Assembly: GCF_023702675.1 (NCBI RefSeq) | Contig: NZ_CP098478.1 | Coordinates: forward strand, 558,001-622,000 | From: Acinetobacter sp. C26M | Lineage (GTDB): Bacteria > Pseudomonadota > Gammaproteobacteria > Pseudomonadales > Moraxellaceae | Length of the DNA stretch: 64,000 nt | Direction: 5' to 3' | Part shown: positions 17,111 to 28,823 of the stretch, piece by piece | Layout of the letters: each line of letters begins with the position of its first letter | Position numbering within the stretch: position 1 is the stretch's first letter | The notes under the pieces: generated by a model | The model's database searches: none | Seen by the model: only the letters and a program-made list of their open reading frames with translations | What the model was told of the DNA's origin: nothing | Translations under genes and position numbers: made by a program

Positions 17111-17527
17111 ATGAAGAAAACATATGTAGCTTTAGGACTGGTGATTTTACTTTCACTACAGGGTTGTGCTGCGGTGATGGCGAGTAACCAGCCGCATAAA
17201 AAGAATCTGACGGTTTTAGAGGTGGGGAAACATCGAAATTATGTGATTTCTGAATTGGGTGCACCAGTCACCTCAGAAACCGTAAATGGAGAACGTAAAG
17301 AGATTTATACCTTCCAACAGGGCTATTCAAAAGGGGCAAGAATCAGTCGTACGCTATGGCATACCACTGCGGATATTGCCACGATTGGGCTATGGGAAGT
17401 GATTGGCTCTCCAACTGAGATGTATTTCAATGGCCAGCAGCTTTCATATGAGGTTGTTTTTGATGATCGCGACAACATCAAAACGGCCAAGCTTATTCAG
17501 AATTCTACAAAGCCAGTTATAGAGTAA
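17111..17527 (+). CDS. Small lipoprotein with a BamE/SmpA-like segment
   Basis: 138 residues. A lipoprotein signal peptide ends in the lipobox LQGC (Cys19). Residues about 35-75 (VLEVGKHRNYVISELGAP and KEIYTFQQG) resemble the short SmpA/OmlA (BamE) fold, which appears in many small envelope lipoproteins. The middle has a Gly-rich hydrophobic patch (TADIATIGLWEVIGSP) seen in related proteins of unknown role. It would be anchored in the outer membrane facing the periplasm. Function unknown; it converges on the efflux channel gene. Confidence 0.65.
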   Translation: MKKTYVALGLVILLSLQGCAAVMASNQPHKKNLTVLEVGKHRNYVISELGAPVTSETVNGERKEIYTFQQGYSKGARISRTLWHTTADIATIGLWEVIGSPTEMYFNGQQLSYEVVFDDRDNIKTAKLIQNSTKPVIE

Positions 17528-17534
17528 AAGAAAA

Positions 17535-17556
17535 ACAATAGCGCGGGGGCTATTGT
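17535..17556. terminator. Hairpin between convergent lipoprotein and efflux genes
   Basis: ACAATAGC and GCTATTGT form an 8-bp stem around a G-rich 6-nt loop. It overlaps the last codons of the efflux channel gene; no clear T tract follows on either strand. Confidence 0.4.
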
Positions 17557-18950
17557 CTTGGTAGTTCTTTAACAGGACTTCCACCCATAGCTTGCATTAA
17601 GGTCACGTAGGCATTGTATTGATTTTGCTTGGTTTCTACTAAGCTGAGTCGTGCATTACGTGTGGTTTCCTGCGCATCCAATAAGTTCTTTAAAGCAATC
17701 GCTCCATTGCGATAACGCACTTCGGTTAAACGTTCAGTCTTATCTGCCAGCTCGACATTACGTTGCTGTAACTGTACTTGCTGATTCAGCTGAGTGCGAT
17801 TGGATAGCGCATTTTCAACATCGGCAAAAGCTTGGTATAGCGTTTGACGATACTGGGTAATCGCTTTTTCATACTCAAGATCGCTAATCGCAATATCTTT
17901 CTTCATATCATTATATTGAAGGAAAGGTAGGCTGAGACTTGCGCCCAGTGTCAAAGCAGGATTCTTTAACAGTTGAGTTAAAGACGTGCTTGAAGAACCA
18001 ACATTCCCAGTCAAATTGATTGAAGGATAATAGCTGGCTTTGGTCGCATCCTTATTGGCTAAAGTCTTACGCAAGCGTAACTCAGATGCTTGTAGGTCTG
18101 GGCGACGCGATAAAATATCAGCAGGGAGCCCGACTGCGATATTCGGCAAGGCATTGCGAGGCAACTGCGCAGGCTCTTGAATATTCAGTTGTTGTACTGG
18201 TTCATGCAGCAGGACTGCAAGGGCAGTTCGTGCTTCCACACGCTGCTGCTCAATCTGACTGAGACTGGCTTTTTGGCTTTGTACCGATTGTTCAGCTTGG
18301 GTGAGGTCCAAACCAGATACTGCACCTGCTTTATATTGCGACTGTACCAAAGAATAGGTTTTTTGAGTTGAGGCTAAGTTTTGCTGAATGGTTTGATAGC
18401 GTTCATTCAAATAACCCAGCTGCCAATATAGTTTGGCTGTTGTGCCAACTAAGCTTTGTGCAGTGGCTTGCAAATCTTGTTCAGTGGCTAAAGCTTCCCA
18501 TCGGCTTGCTTCGGTTTGGCTGGCAAGCTTGCCAAATAAATCGAGTTCATAGCTAACGCCAACGCTAGTCGATAAACCACGATCAGAGCCATCGCCAGAA
18601 CGTAGATCATAATTATGACCAGCGGAAACACTAGAGCTGGTTCGAACCCCTTGTTTATTTTCAGCCAGACCTGCTTGTAGTCGGGCTTGTTGCAGGGTGA
18701 TTCCTGCCACACTTAGGTCACTATTCTTAGCTAGCACTTGATCGACCAATTGATTCAGCTGAGCATCGTTAAATAGCGTCCACCATTGATCGGTTAGATT
18801 GATGCTTTTACTTTTTTGTGCATCGTACTGGAACTGTTGCGGCACTTGGACTGTTGGTGCGTTATAAGGTGTTTTGACCACAGCAGAACAGCCAGCTAAG
18901 GATGTGCTGAGACAAAGTGCAAGTGCGATTTTATGTTGTTTGAATAACAT
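17550..18950 (-). CDS. Outer-membrane efflux channel lipoprotein (TolC/NodT family)
   Basis: 466 residues. The lipobox LAGC (Cys20) and the start of the mature chain mark a NodT/OprM-type lipoprotein. Two repeated outer-membrane efflux (OEP) domains follow, each with long periplasmic helices (for example RLQAGLAENK and EYEKAITQYRQTLYQAFADVENAL). The conserved GLPADILSRRPDLQ and GASLSLPFLQ motifs are present. It would form the outer-membrane duct of a tripartite pump. It lies downstream of macA-macB on the same strand after a 259-bp gap that holds a palindromic repeat, so it probably partners MacAB but may have separate expression. Confidence 0.92.
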   Translation of the reverse strand: MLFKQHKIALALCLSTSLAGCSAVVKTPYNAPTVQVPQQFQYDAQKSKSINLTDQWWTLFNDAQLNQLVDQVLAKNSDLSVAGITLQQARLQAGLAENKQGVRTSSSVSAGHNYDLRSGDGSDRGLSTSVGVSYELDLFGKLASQTEASRWEALATEQDLQATAQSLVGTTAKLYWQLGYLNERYQTIQQNLASTQKTYSLVQSQYKAGAVSGLDLTQAEQSVQSQKASLSQIEQQRVEARTALAVLLHEPVQQLNIQEPAQLPRNALPNIAVGLPADILSRRPDLQASELRLRKTLANKDATKASYYPSINLTGNVGSSSTSLTQLLKNPALTLGASLSLPFLQYNDMKKDIAISDLEYEKAITQYRQTLYQAFADVENALSNRTQLNQQVQLQQRNVELADKTERLTEVRYRNGAIALKNLLDAQETTRNARLSLVETKQNQYNAYVTLMQAMGGSPVKELPRQ

Positions 18951-19035
18951 TGATCGTCATTCCCTTAATAATTTGAATGAGCATGATTATCGAGACAGTG
19001 TCTTATCGAGTTCTCATCCATTTTCAGTTTAAGCC

Positions 19036-19172
19036 TTCGGCTCGACCTACTTTTCTTTCGGGAAAAGTAGGCAAAACCATCGTCATCCGTAAAACCTGTT
19101 CTATTTTTTTCATTTATCTAACTTCTCGCAGAAACAATATCTTGTTGATACCACGCAGGTTGCGGATGACAT
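19036..19172. repeat. Nested palindromic intergenic repeat
   Basis: Two inverted repeats lie side by side between macB and the outer-membrane gene. The first is a perfect 10-bp hairpin, CCTACTTTTC / GAAAAGTAGG, with loop TTTCGG (19046-19071). The second pairs GTCATCCG (19082-19089) with CGGATGAC (19163-19170), with CCTG / CAGG continuing the match inside. The composition differs from the surrounding genes, and the block looks like a small mobile or REP-type element. Confidence 0.6.
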
Positions 19173-19209
19173 TCCCGAGTATCTTATTTCTGAGATCAAT
19201 TTTTGCTGA

Positions 19210-21198
19210 TTATTCTCTCGCTAAAGCAGCAACTGGATCGAGTTGTGCCGCATTTCGTGCTGGCAAGAAGCCAAATACAATACCTATCATGCTTGAGCAG
19301 ACAAAGGCCGCAACAATTGAAGTAGTTGAATAACTCATTTCAATCACGCCTTTGGCAAAGTGCCCGATGATTTGTCCAATGCCTAAAGATAGGAGTACAC
19401 CCAAGATACCGCCCAATAAACAGACCAGAATCGCTTCAATCAGGAATTGCTGCAAAATATCACTTTGGCGAGCACCAACCGCCATACGTACCCCAATTTC
19501 TTGGGTTCGTTCGGTTACAGACACCAGCATAATGTTCATCACGCCAATACCGCCTACGACCAAAGAAATCACGGCAATTGCTGAAATCAGCAAAGTCATG
19601 GTTGCAGTGGTCTGCTGGATGGTTTCGCGAATACTGTCTGAGTTTTGGGTAAATACATCCTGCGCACCATGACGTTGTTCAAGTAGCGTCAAGATGGCAT
19701 TTTCAGCTGCACTGCTTGGATATTCATCTTTGATACGGACAATAATGCTACGCACATTGGATTGTCCTAGCATACGACTCATGACCGTGGAGTAGGGTAG
19801 ATATACATTTAGACTGTCTGAGCTCATAAAGCCTTGCTGAGCATCAATGACCCCAATAATCCGACTCGGTACGCTACCTAAAAGGATGACTTGACCTACG
19901 GGATTGGTGCCATCTGCAAAGAAGGTCTTTTCGGTATTGGTATCAATCACCACATCCTGAGCACGTTCAGTCACACTTTCTTTGTCAAAGGGCTGCCCCG
20001 ATTTAAAGGTCAGTCCACGGACATAGAAGAAATCAGAACTGACCCCATTTACGGTTGCTGCCGCTTCAGTGTCCTTATAACGCAGGGTTAAACTGGTATT
20101 GGCAGAAGGGCTGACACCATCTACATAAGGTTGTTCGGCCAGTGCTTCAGCATCGGCAGGGACCAGTGTTTTGACTTGAGATGCCCGTGAATTATCACCA
20201 AAACCACGACCTTGATAGACGGTAATGGTATTGGTACCCAGACTACTGATATTTTCTAAAATTTGTTTCTGTGAACCATTCCCCAGTGCCACCACCGAGA
20301 CCACGGAGGCAATCCCGATAATAATCCCCAGCATGGTTAAAAAAGTCCGCATGCGGTGTGCATTCATGGCAAGCAATGCCATACGGAACGCTTCGCCGAG
20401 ACGGTCAAAGAAAGAACGCCAAGCGGAGGTTTTCTTTTGTGGGGTGCGCTGTAGTGTTTGATGTTCGAGTTCAGAATCATCATGTTCAGGCGTATTGGCA
20501 CGGTCTGAAATAATATTCCCGTCACTGATCTCGATAATACGGGTCGCATTTTTAGCAACATTAAGATCGTGGGTGACCAGAATAATGGTATGACCTTTGG
20601 CATTCAGCTCACGCAAAATACGCATTACTTCGATGCCGCTATTTTTATCCAATGCACCTGTTGGCTCATCGGCAAGAATCACATCGCCACCATTCATTAG
20701 CGCACGTGCAATCGACACACGTTGTTGCTGACCACCAGATAACTGGCTTGGTCGATGATGTAAACGTTCTTCAAGTCCTAGCTCAGACAACAATTCAGCA
20801 GAACGTTCTTGACGAATATGGCTGTCTACGCCAGCATAAATTGCAGGAACTTCAACGTTACCAGAAGCACTGAGATCACCTAGTAAGTGATAACGCTGGA
20901 AAATAAAACCAAAATATTCACGGCGTAATTGTGCTAGTTCATCTGGTTCTAGTTGGCGTGTTTCTCGACCATTGACTTTGTAACTCCCTGCGCTGGGCTT
21001 ATCCAGACAACCCAAGATGTTCATCAGGGTCGATTTGCCTGAACCTGATTGCCCGACAATCGCAACCAATTCACCTGCATAAATTTTTAAATCAATGCCT
21101 TTGAGAATCTGTACGGTACCTTCACCCGCAGGAAACTCACGGGTGAGGTCACTGACCTCAAGCAGTGGCTGTGATGAATGTGTTTGATTTTGAGTCAT
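19210..21198 (-). CDS. macB: Macrolide-type ABC exporter MacB (ATPase-permease)
   Basis: 662 residues. The N-terminal ABC domain (about 10-240) has Walker [10 protein letters not shown], signature LSGGQQQR and Walker [13 protein letters not shown]. The permease half has one membrane helix near 285-305, a large periplasmic MacB_PCD domain, and three more helices in the last 120 residues ([26 protein letters not shown] onward), with the FtsX-type C-terminus. MacB works with MacA and an outer-membrane channel to expel macrolides, enterotoxins, haem precursors or lipopeptides from the periplasm. The start codon follows the macA stop by 1 bp, so the two are co-translated. Confidence 0.95.
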   Translation of the reverse strand: MTQNQTHSSQPLLEVSDLTREFPAGEGTVQILKGIDLKIYAGELVAIVGQSGSGKSTLMNILGCLDKPSAGSYKVNGRETRQLEPDELAQLRREYFGFIFQRYHLLGDLSASGNVEVPAIYAGVDSHIRQERSAELLSELGLEERLHHRPSQLSGGQQQRVSIARALMNGGDVILADEPTGALDKNSGIEVMRILRELNAKGHTIILVTHDLNVAKNATRIIEISDGNIISDRANTPEHDDSELEHQTLQRTPQKKTSAWRSFFDRLGEAFRMALLAMNAHRMRTFLTMLGIIIGIASVVSVVALGNGSQKQILENISSLGTNTITVYQGRGFGDNSRASQVKTLVPADAEALAEQPYVDGVSPSANTSLTLRYKDTEAAATVNGVSSDFFYVRGLTFKSGQPFDKESVTERAQDVVIDTNTEKTFFADGTNPVGQVILLGSVPSRIIGVIDAQQGFMSSDSLNVYLPYSTVMSRMLGQSNVRSIIVRIKDEYPSSAAENAILTLLEQRHGAQDVFTQNSDSIRETIQQTTATMTLLISAIAVISLVVGGIGVMNIMLVSVTERTQEIGVRMAVGARQSDILQQFLIEAILVCLLGGILGVLLSLGIGQIIGHFAKGVIEMSYSTTSIVAAFVCSSMIGIVFGFLPARNAAQLDPVAALARE

Positions 21199-21199
21199 A

Positions 21200-22543
21200 T
21201 TACATTCTCATTGCACGTTGATTACTACGTTTTGCCGCTTCATTCGAGCTGTCTGAGGCATCTGCAATCACGACTTGGTCACCTTGTTTCAAGCCTTTCA
21301 ACACTTGTGCAGTGACACGGTTATTCAGACCAATCAACACTGGTTGTGGTTGAGCTGTACCATCAGCTTGTAGGACACGAACCATGCCTGTTGAGGCTTT
21401 ACCTTGTGCAACCAGCGCTTTTTCTTCATCGCTTAGTTCAAGACGTTTTGGACGTTGTGCTTTATCAGCATCTGTTTTTTTCGCTTGATCAGCCGATGAA
21501 TTGCCATTGGCTTGGCTGCCTTTACCACGGTTGCCACGTTGAGTTTGAATGGCAGCAGCAGGCACAGTCAGCGCATTCTTTGCTTCCGAAAGTACAATAT
21601 AGACTTGCGCCGTCATATCAATACGGAGTTTGCCATCCTCATTCGGTACATCAAACAGTGCATTGTAGTACACCGCAGCATTCGAGGTAGATGAACTGCT
21701 GTTACTGGTGGTTTCAGTATTAATTGAATTTGGTGCAGGTTCAACTTGACGTAATTTAGCGTAATGTTTTTTATCGCTATTGCCTAAAGTGGTGAAATAG
21801 ACGGTTTGTCCTTTTTCAACTTTCATAACATCGGCTTCAGAAATCTGTGCCTTGATGGTCATGGTGTCCAGTTTGGCTAATTTCACGATAGTTGGTGCGG
21901 TTTGGTTGGCGTTTACGGTTTGACCTTCTTCCGTCACAATCGCCACAATGGTGCCATCCATCGGTGCAATGATACGGGTATAACCCAAATCTTCTTTGGC
22001 AGTTGCAAGTGTTAAGCGAGATTGTTCAATTTGTGCATTGATTGAGGTGATTTGCGCTTGCGCTGTTTTAAAGTTAGCCAATGCTGTTTCAAGTTCAGCA
22101 CGTGAGGTGGCATCTTGGCTATACATCGCCTGTTGGCGTTTGTATTCAGCTTCTACCTTAGCAAGATTGGCCTGTTGTACTGCCAGCTGAGCTTGTTGAT
22201 TTTTAATACTGGCATCGGCTGTCTTGAGTTCGTTTTCTTGGCGAATTGAGTCAATTTGCGCAATCAACTGACCTTGTTTGACTTGGTCGCCTAATTGCAC
22301 ATACATTTTTTTCACCTGACCTGATACCTGCGCACCGACACTGACCATTTTGGTTGCTTCGAGTACGCCTGTTGCCAATACTGAATCTTCAATATCGCCA
22401 CGTGAAACTTCAGCACTAATATACTGTGGGGCCTGAGCTTTAGGTTTAAAGAACATCCATCCAAGTGCTGCAATGATCAGCACCCCGATAGCGATCATGA
22501 TAATTTTACGAGGCTGGATTTTTTTAGCGTTTGTTTTTGGCAT
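21200..22543 (-). CDS. macA: Periplasmic adaptor MacA (membrane fusion protein)
   Basis: 447 residues. One N-terminal membrane helix (about 12-32) anchors it. A biotinyl-lipoyl-like half ([20 protein letters not shown]), a long coiled-coil hairpin of Gln/Ala-rich helices (about 100-180), and the second lipoyl half ([18 protein letters not shown]) follow, in the order expected of HlyD/MacA proteins. A low-complexity Ser/Gln/Lys-rich insertion near 345-375 ([17 protein letters not shown]) is longer than in E. coli MacA. First gene of macA-macB; no obvious operator was found in the short upstream gap. Confidence 0.93.
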   Translation of the reverse strand: MPKTNAKKIQPRKIIMIAIGVLIIAALGWMFFKPKAQAPQYISAEVSRGDIEDSVLATGVLEATKMVSVGAQVSGQVKKMYVQLGDQVKQGQLIAQIDSIRQENELKTADASIKNQQAQLAVQQANLAKVEAEYKRQQAMYSQDATSRAELETALANFKTAQAQITSINAQIEQSRLTLATAKEDLGYTRIIAPMDGTIVAIVTEEGQTVNANQTAPTIVKLAKLDTMTIKAQISEADVMKVEKGQTVYFTTLGNSDKKHYAKLRQVEPAPNSINTETTSNSSSSTSNAAVYYNALFDVPNEDGKLRIDMTAQVYIVLSEAKNALTVPAAAIQTQRGNRGKGSQANGNSSADQAKKTDADKAQRPKRLELSDEEKALVAQGKASTGMVRVLQADGTAQPQPVLIGLNNRVTAQVLKGLKQGDQVVIADASDSSNEAAKRSNQRAMRM

Positions 22544-22651
22544 GGCAGCAGGTCAAAAGTGAAAAACTGGACTTAGTATAAAAGTGAAATAAGGATAAAG
22601 CGTGAATATTTTTAATCTAGAATGAGAATTATTTGCCTTTTTGTCGATAAG

Positions 22652-23494
22652 TTATTCTATAAAAATCTGATAAATACTGCGGACTCCTTGTTCGGCAGTT
22701 GTTGCGAGCGCGATGCCACCCTGAATGGGAAGGGTGTATTCACGCAGATTGATTCGAATTAGATAAGGGGAAAATCGTTCACTAAAGTAGCGTACCGTTG
22801 GAATAGCTGTACCAGCACCCATTTCTATCACCACAGGATGCTGATGATTCTTTAGAAAAGCCTCTAGGCGCTTTGCTTGCTGGGTGTGACGTCTGCTAAT
22901 CCATGACATATCATCAAACATTAAAATATTTGGTCGGGCTAAACCCTTACAAATTGGGCACTGAGGGAGTTCTCCTAACCATTGGCAGTCTTGATGATTA
23001 ATCTCTGGTAGCAATTCATTTGCTGACCAAATGGTCTGTGTACAAGCGCCCAGACATTGCAGATGGTGGATTGAACCATGACATTCATAAATTTGATCAG
23101 GATTAAACCCCGCTTTTTGAAATTGCCCATCGACATTTGAGGTAAACACAAAAGAGGGTAGTTCTAATATTTCAGCCAATCTCTTCAGTTGTTGAAAACC
23201 TTGATGTGGGTTAGTTTGACGATACAATGCCAAGCGGTGCCCATAAAATCCCCAAGCCAAACGTGGATGCCGTTTAAACGCGGCTGGATTGGCAATTTCA
23301 GTAAAATCGATACGCTGTTTGCCAAGCTCGGGATAGGCTTGCCACATGCCTTGATTACCGCGGAAATCAGGCAACCCCGAGTCAACGCCCATACCTGCAC
23401 CTGCACTGATGATCAATGCATCAGCCTGCTTGAATATTATTTTGATTTTTTCAGTTTGGCTCGGGCTTAAATGGAATGACATGCGTTGATCCAT
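22652..23494 (-). CDS. Sir2-family NAD-dependent protein deacylase
   Basis: 280 residues. NAD-binding motifs GAGMGVDSGLPDFRG (near 32-46) and TSNVDGQF are present. The catalytic His lies in YECHGSIH, and zinc-type cysteines occur as CLGAC and CPIC. Compared with the sirtuin consensus, the usual GAGxS reads GAGMG, TQN is TSN, and the C-terminal GTS is GAGT. The enzyme is therefore a divergent bacterial Sir2 that could deacylate lysines or act on another NAD-dependent substrate. It stands alone; the macA start is 108 bp away. ATG at 23494; a second Met four codons in is an alternative start. Confidence 0.82.
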   Translation of the reverse strand: MDQRMSFHLSPSQTEKIKIIFKQADALIISAGAGMGVDSGLPDFRGNQGMWQAYPELGKQRIDFTEIANPAAFKRHPRLAWGFYGHRLALYRQTNPHQGFQQLKRLAEILELPSFVFTSNVDGQFQKAGFNPDQIYECHGSIHHLQCLGACTQTIWSANELLPEINHQDCQWLGELPQCPICKGLARPNILMFDDMSWISRRHTQQAKRLEAFLKNHQHPVVIEMGAGTAIPTVRYFSERFSPYLIRINLREYTLPIQGGIALATTAEQGVRSIYQIFIE

Positions 23495-23524
23495 TATTTT
23501 TATGGTGAGATGGAACTGAGTGGT

Positions 23525-24520
23525 TTAAGCGGGTTGAGCAAACAGGGTGGTACCACATAGTTCAGCTAAGGCTTGTAGCATCAGATGTTCTGGATTTTCT
23601 TTGGACATGCCTTTAATGGCTGCATCAATGCGCAGCAATAACTCAGACCAAGTCAAAAATTGTCTCGGGTTTAAACGACGTAAGGCCTGCTGATATTGCG
23701 ATACTTTGGTTTTCCAAATCCCAAGTTGAATCGCATTATGTGGTTGTTCAAACAGCTGCATCAATAAGCGCATTTCTTTGCTGAGGGTCCATAAAATCAA
23801 ACTATCAGGCTCACCTGCAGCGATCAGATACTGATAAATCTTGACTGACTGCGCTAAGTTTCCTGCAAGTAAGGCATCACTTAAATCATAAGTGGTATAG
23901 CGCGATTGATCCTGTAAACAGGCATACAGTTGTTCAATCTGAATCTGTTGGATATCTGGGAAGGTGTCTGCAACACGCATTAAACTGTTTTTAGCAGCTA
24001 ACAAGTTGTGTTCATGATGCTGCATTAACCATTGCCAAGCCTCATTATTCAGCTGGATACCAAGTTTTTCGGCTTCAATACTTAAGATGCGTTGTCGGTC
24101 TTGTGGGTAGGTCGCTGTTAGCGCAACCACCACGCCATTGGCTTCGACCACTTGGAAAAAAGCAGACTTTAAGCTACTGCTGTCTTGTTTAGGTAAAACA
24201 ATCAGCAATAAGTTGTGTTCATTATGTTGAATATAACTTTTAAGCAGCTTTAAGCCATTGGCATCGGGCTTAATATTGCCATGTACTTCAATTGCCAGTT
24301 GCTGCGAGAACAGGGACAAGCTGTTGAGTGCATTAAAGACATTCTTCCAGTCATTGACGCTACTGATGTCGTAGCGCTGGCGTTCAACTTCTTGTTGTTG
24401 CCAGCTTTTACGAAAGCTATCAAGCAGATTTTGTTCAAGCAAAGGCTCTTGTCCGTGCATGATCCATGCACCACGAGCTTCATTGATACGTTTTAATGCT
24501 TGAACATAATCCAGTTTCAT
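23525..24520 (-). CDS. holA: DNA polymerase III subunit delta
   Basis: 331 residues, normal length. The N-terminal HGQEPLLEQNLLDSFR is typical of HolA, and conserved downstream features include the IEAEKLGIQLNNEAWQWL helical block and LIAAGEPDSLILWTLSKEMRLL. Delta opens the beta clamp within the clamp-loader complex. It follows lptE by 10 bp; the leuS-lptE-holA order is widely conserved in gammaproteobacteria and supports both assignments. Confidence 0.95.
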   Translation of the reverse strand: MKLDYVQALKRINEARGAWIMHGQEPLLEQNLLDSFRKSWQQQEVERQRYDISSVNDWKNVFNALNSLSLFSQQLAIEVHGNIKPDANGLKLLKSYIQHNEHNLLLIVLPKQDSSSLKSAFFQVVEANGVVVALTATYPQDRQRILSIEAEKLGIQLNNEAWQWLMQHHEHNLLAAKNSLMRVADTFPDIQQIQIEQLYACLQDQSRYTTYDLSDALLAGNLAQSVKIYQYLIAAGEPDSLILWTLSKEMRLLMQLFEQPHNAIQLGIWKTKVSQYQQALRRLNPRQFLTWSELLLRIDAAIKGMSKENPEHLMLQALAELCGTTLFAQPA

Positions 24521-24529
24521 AATGACAAA

Positions 24530-25039
24530 TTAAGGCTGAGCTTTAGGTAAACGATTGGCAGCAATTTGACGCGTAATTTGCTGTGCTACATCGTCAATCA
24601 CAATACGGTTTAAATAAGCTTCTTGTTGGTTATCGGTGTTGACGGTTGCAACGTCATATTGATAAGTACGAGATGCGGTTAAGGTACGTGGTTCAGTAAT
24701 TTTCTTACCTTGACGATCTTCGATCTGGAAAGTCACGGTTAGACGTAACAGGACTTCAGTCAACTTACCATTTAGTAATTGGCGACGCGGAGTGTAATCC
24801 AGAACACGAAGGACATAGGCATCATTGGCATTACTGAGTTGTACGCCAGTTGCACCAAGATAAATGCTGAGTTGATTTTCAAGCTGATCGGTATTGTCAG
24901 GCAGGACTAAAGTCAGTTTGTTGTAGACCAATGGTGCTGCTGTAGGATTGCTTCCCTTTAAATGAAAGCCACAGCCGACCAAGCCTGCACTTAGACCTAA
25001 AGTTAAAACGATAGCAGCTAAACGTTGAGCTAAATGCAT
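24530..25039 (-). CDS. lptE: LPS-assembly lipoprotein LptE
   Basis: 169 residues. A lipoprotein signal ends in LVGC (Cys23), directly followed by GFHLKGS, the hallmark of LptE. The remainder is a small alpha-beta fold with a Pro-rich tail. LptE sits in the outer membrane inside the LptD barrel and helps place LPS (here lipooligosaccharide) at the cell surface. Located between leuS and holA as in other gammaproteobacteria. Confidence 0.95.
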   Translation of the reverse strand: MHLAQRLAAIVLTLGLSAGLVGCGFHLKGSNPTAAPLVYNKLTLVLPDNTDQLENQLSIYLGATGVQLSNANDAYVLRVLDYTPRRQLLNGKLTEVLLRLTVTFQIEDRQGKKITEPRTLTASRTYQYDVATVNTDNQQEAYLNRIVIDDVAQQITRQIAANRLPKAQP

Positions 25040-25106
25040 GCTTTGTCCTTATGATCTTCCATCAAATATGGAAGATTTAATCTTGATAAATTGACCACAT
25101 TTTAGA

Positions 25107-25139
25107 ATCAAAGCCCGTTGAATGACAGCGGGCTTTGAT
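25107..25139 (-). terminator. Hairpin after leuS
   Basis: A perfect 11-bp stem (ATCAAAGCCCG / CGGGCTTTGAT) with an 11-nt loop lies 58 bp past the leuS stop on the minus strand. The T tract after it is weak, so it may attenuate rather than end transcription into lptE. Confidence 0.55.
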
Positions 25140-25196
25140 GGGGTTTTGTTTCGATAAATTCCAGCTCCGGTCAGGAAATGGAATTTAAGCAGTAAA

Positions 25197-27851
<2,655 letters not shown>

Positions 27852-27964
27852 TTAAGATTGCTGCACAGCATAGCGCAAAATTGTAGTAAATGTCAGTTTT
27901 TAGATCGGGATTTTATCTGCAAGGTCGTCGCGTTGAAGATGACCTCGCAGGAGCAACTGGCTGC

Positions 27965-28315
27965 TTAGCGCTCAGATGACACAGTGGGAGTTGTCGGGCT
28001 TTGTGGTTTAACCGTATTCGCTGGTGGTGTCGCAGGTATTGCCTGAGGAGCCTGTTGTGGTGTATTGGGTGCGGCTACAGGAGTTGCTGGTTGGCCTTGT
28101 TGAGTTGTTGGATTGGCAGTTTGATGGCTATTGCCATAGGTCGAAACTTTGTCCAAACGCTTTGCGCCTTTAGGTGGCGGGGTGGTGGTGTAATGGGTTG
28201 AACCCTTGGCATCGACCCATTTGTAATATTGCTGGGCGTAGTTCTGGCTGGAACATAGCAATAATGTTGTTGCTGTAATGAAATATGATATTGTTTTTAA
28301 ATAAGATAACTTCAT
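27965..28315 (-). CDS. DUF4124-domain periplasmic protein
   Basis: 116 residues from the ATG at 28315, preceded by GGGGAGATCAAAT; a longer frame would start at a TTG. A signal peptide (MKLSYLKTISYFITATTLLL, cleavage near SQNYAQ) precedes a short DUF4124 domain (YYKWVDAKGSTHYTTTPPP). The remaining half is low-complexity Pro/Ala/Gln/Thr-rich. DUF4124 proteins are small periplasmic proteins of unknown function found in many proteobacteria. The Pro-rich tail may span part of the periplasm. Confidence 0.82.
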   Translation of the reverse strand: MKLSYLKTISYFITATTLLLCSSQNYAQQYYKWVDAKGSTHYTTTPPPKGAKRLDKVSTYGNSHQTANPTTQQGQPATPVAAPNTPQQAPQAIPATPPANTVKPQSPTTPTVSSER

Positions 28316-28823
28316 ATTTGATCTCCCCAAATGAATGCTGAATATATTCGATCAAAGTGTCTAAATAAGCAGTTTACAATGCCTAGTTTTCATTAAAAAG
28401 AAAATAGTTTTTTGATAAATGGGCGTTTAACAAGACTAAATAATTTCGTGAAATGTGTTTAAAAAAACAGCAGCTAAAAAATATTCGTTAAAATCCTTTT
28501 CTTTGTTCTTGACATTGCTTATGAAAGAAACAAGAATGCTTTCTCAAGTTTTATATGTGTTTATTTGATCACCCTTCGAATAAATGTCATGGCTTGCAAT
28601 GGACATTCTTTCTAGCCGAGAGAATGATTTTTTGAAATATGCTTATCCCAGCACATTTTGATTCGAGATGTCATCAAGTTTATACGGCTGATGAGTCTCA
28701 GAAAATTTTTCCTATTGCAGCAAAAACGAGTAGAATACGCACACTTATAAGAAGTGCAAAAGTTAATGAATGAACACAATTTATGTCTCCCATAAATTGT
28801 GCAAAATACTAGGGTGAATCACG
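28316..28823. other. Leader region upstream of ilvI
   Basis: About 508 bp, AT-rich and without a convincing gene. I found no leader peptide rich in Ile, Leu or Val codons, and no tRNA. The last 60 bp hold a strong hairpin (28775-28801). A TAGAAT hexamer at 28731 is a possible -10, but it lacks a good -35. Confidence 0.5.
28775..28801 (+). promoter_or_regulatory. Perfect inverted repeat just upstream of ilvI
   Basis: CACAATTTATG and CATAAATTGTG form an 11-bp perfect dyad with loop TCTCC, ending 22 bp before the ilvI start codon. It may be a DNA operator or an RNA hairpin next to the ribosome-binding site AGGGTG. There is no T run, so it is not an ordinary terminator. Confidence 0.55.

Noticed and set aside
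18368..18712. Overlapping 60-75 codon frames inside the outer-membrane channel gene
   Set aside because: They lie within a well-supported gene in other frames and lack homology.
28316..28823. A classical ilv attenuator with a branched-chain-rich leader peptide
   Set aside because: No short frame with clustered Ile, Leu or Val codons and no terminator/antiterminator pair was found; only one dyad is seen.
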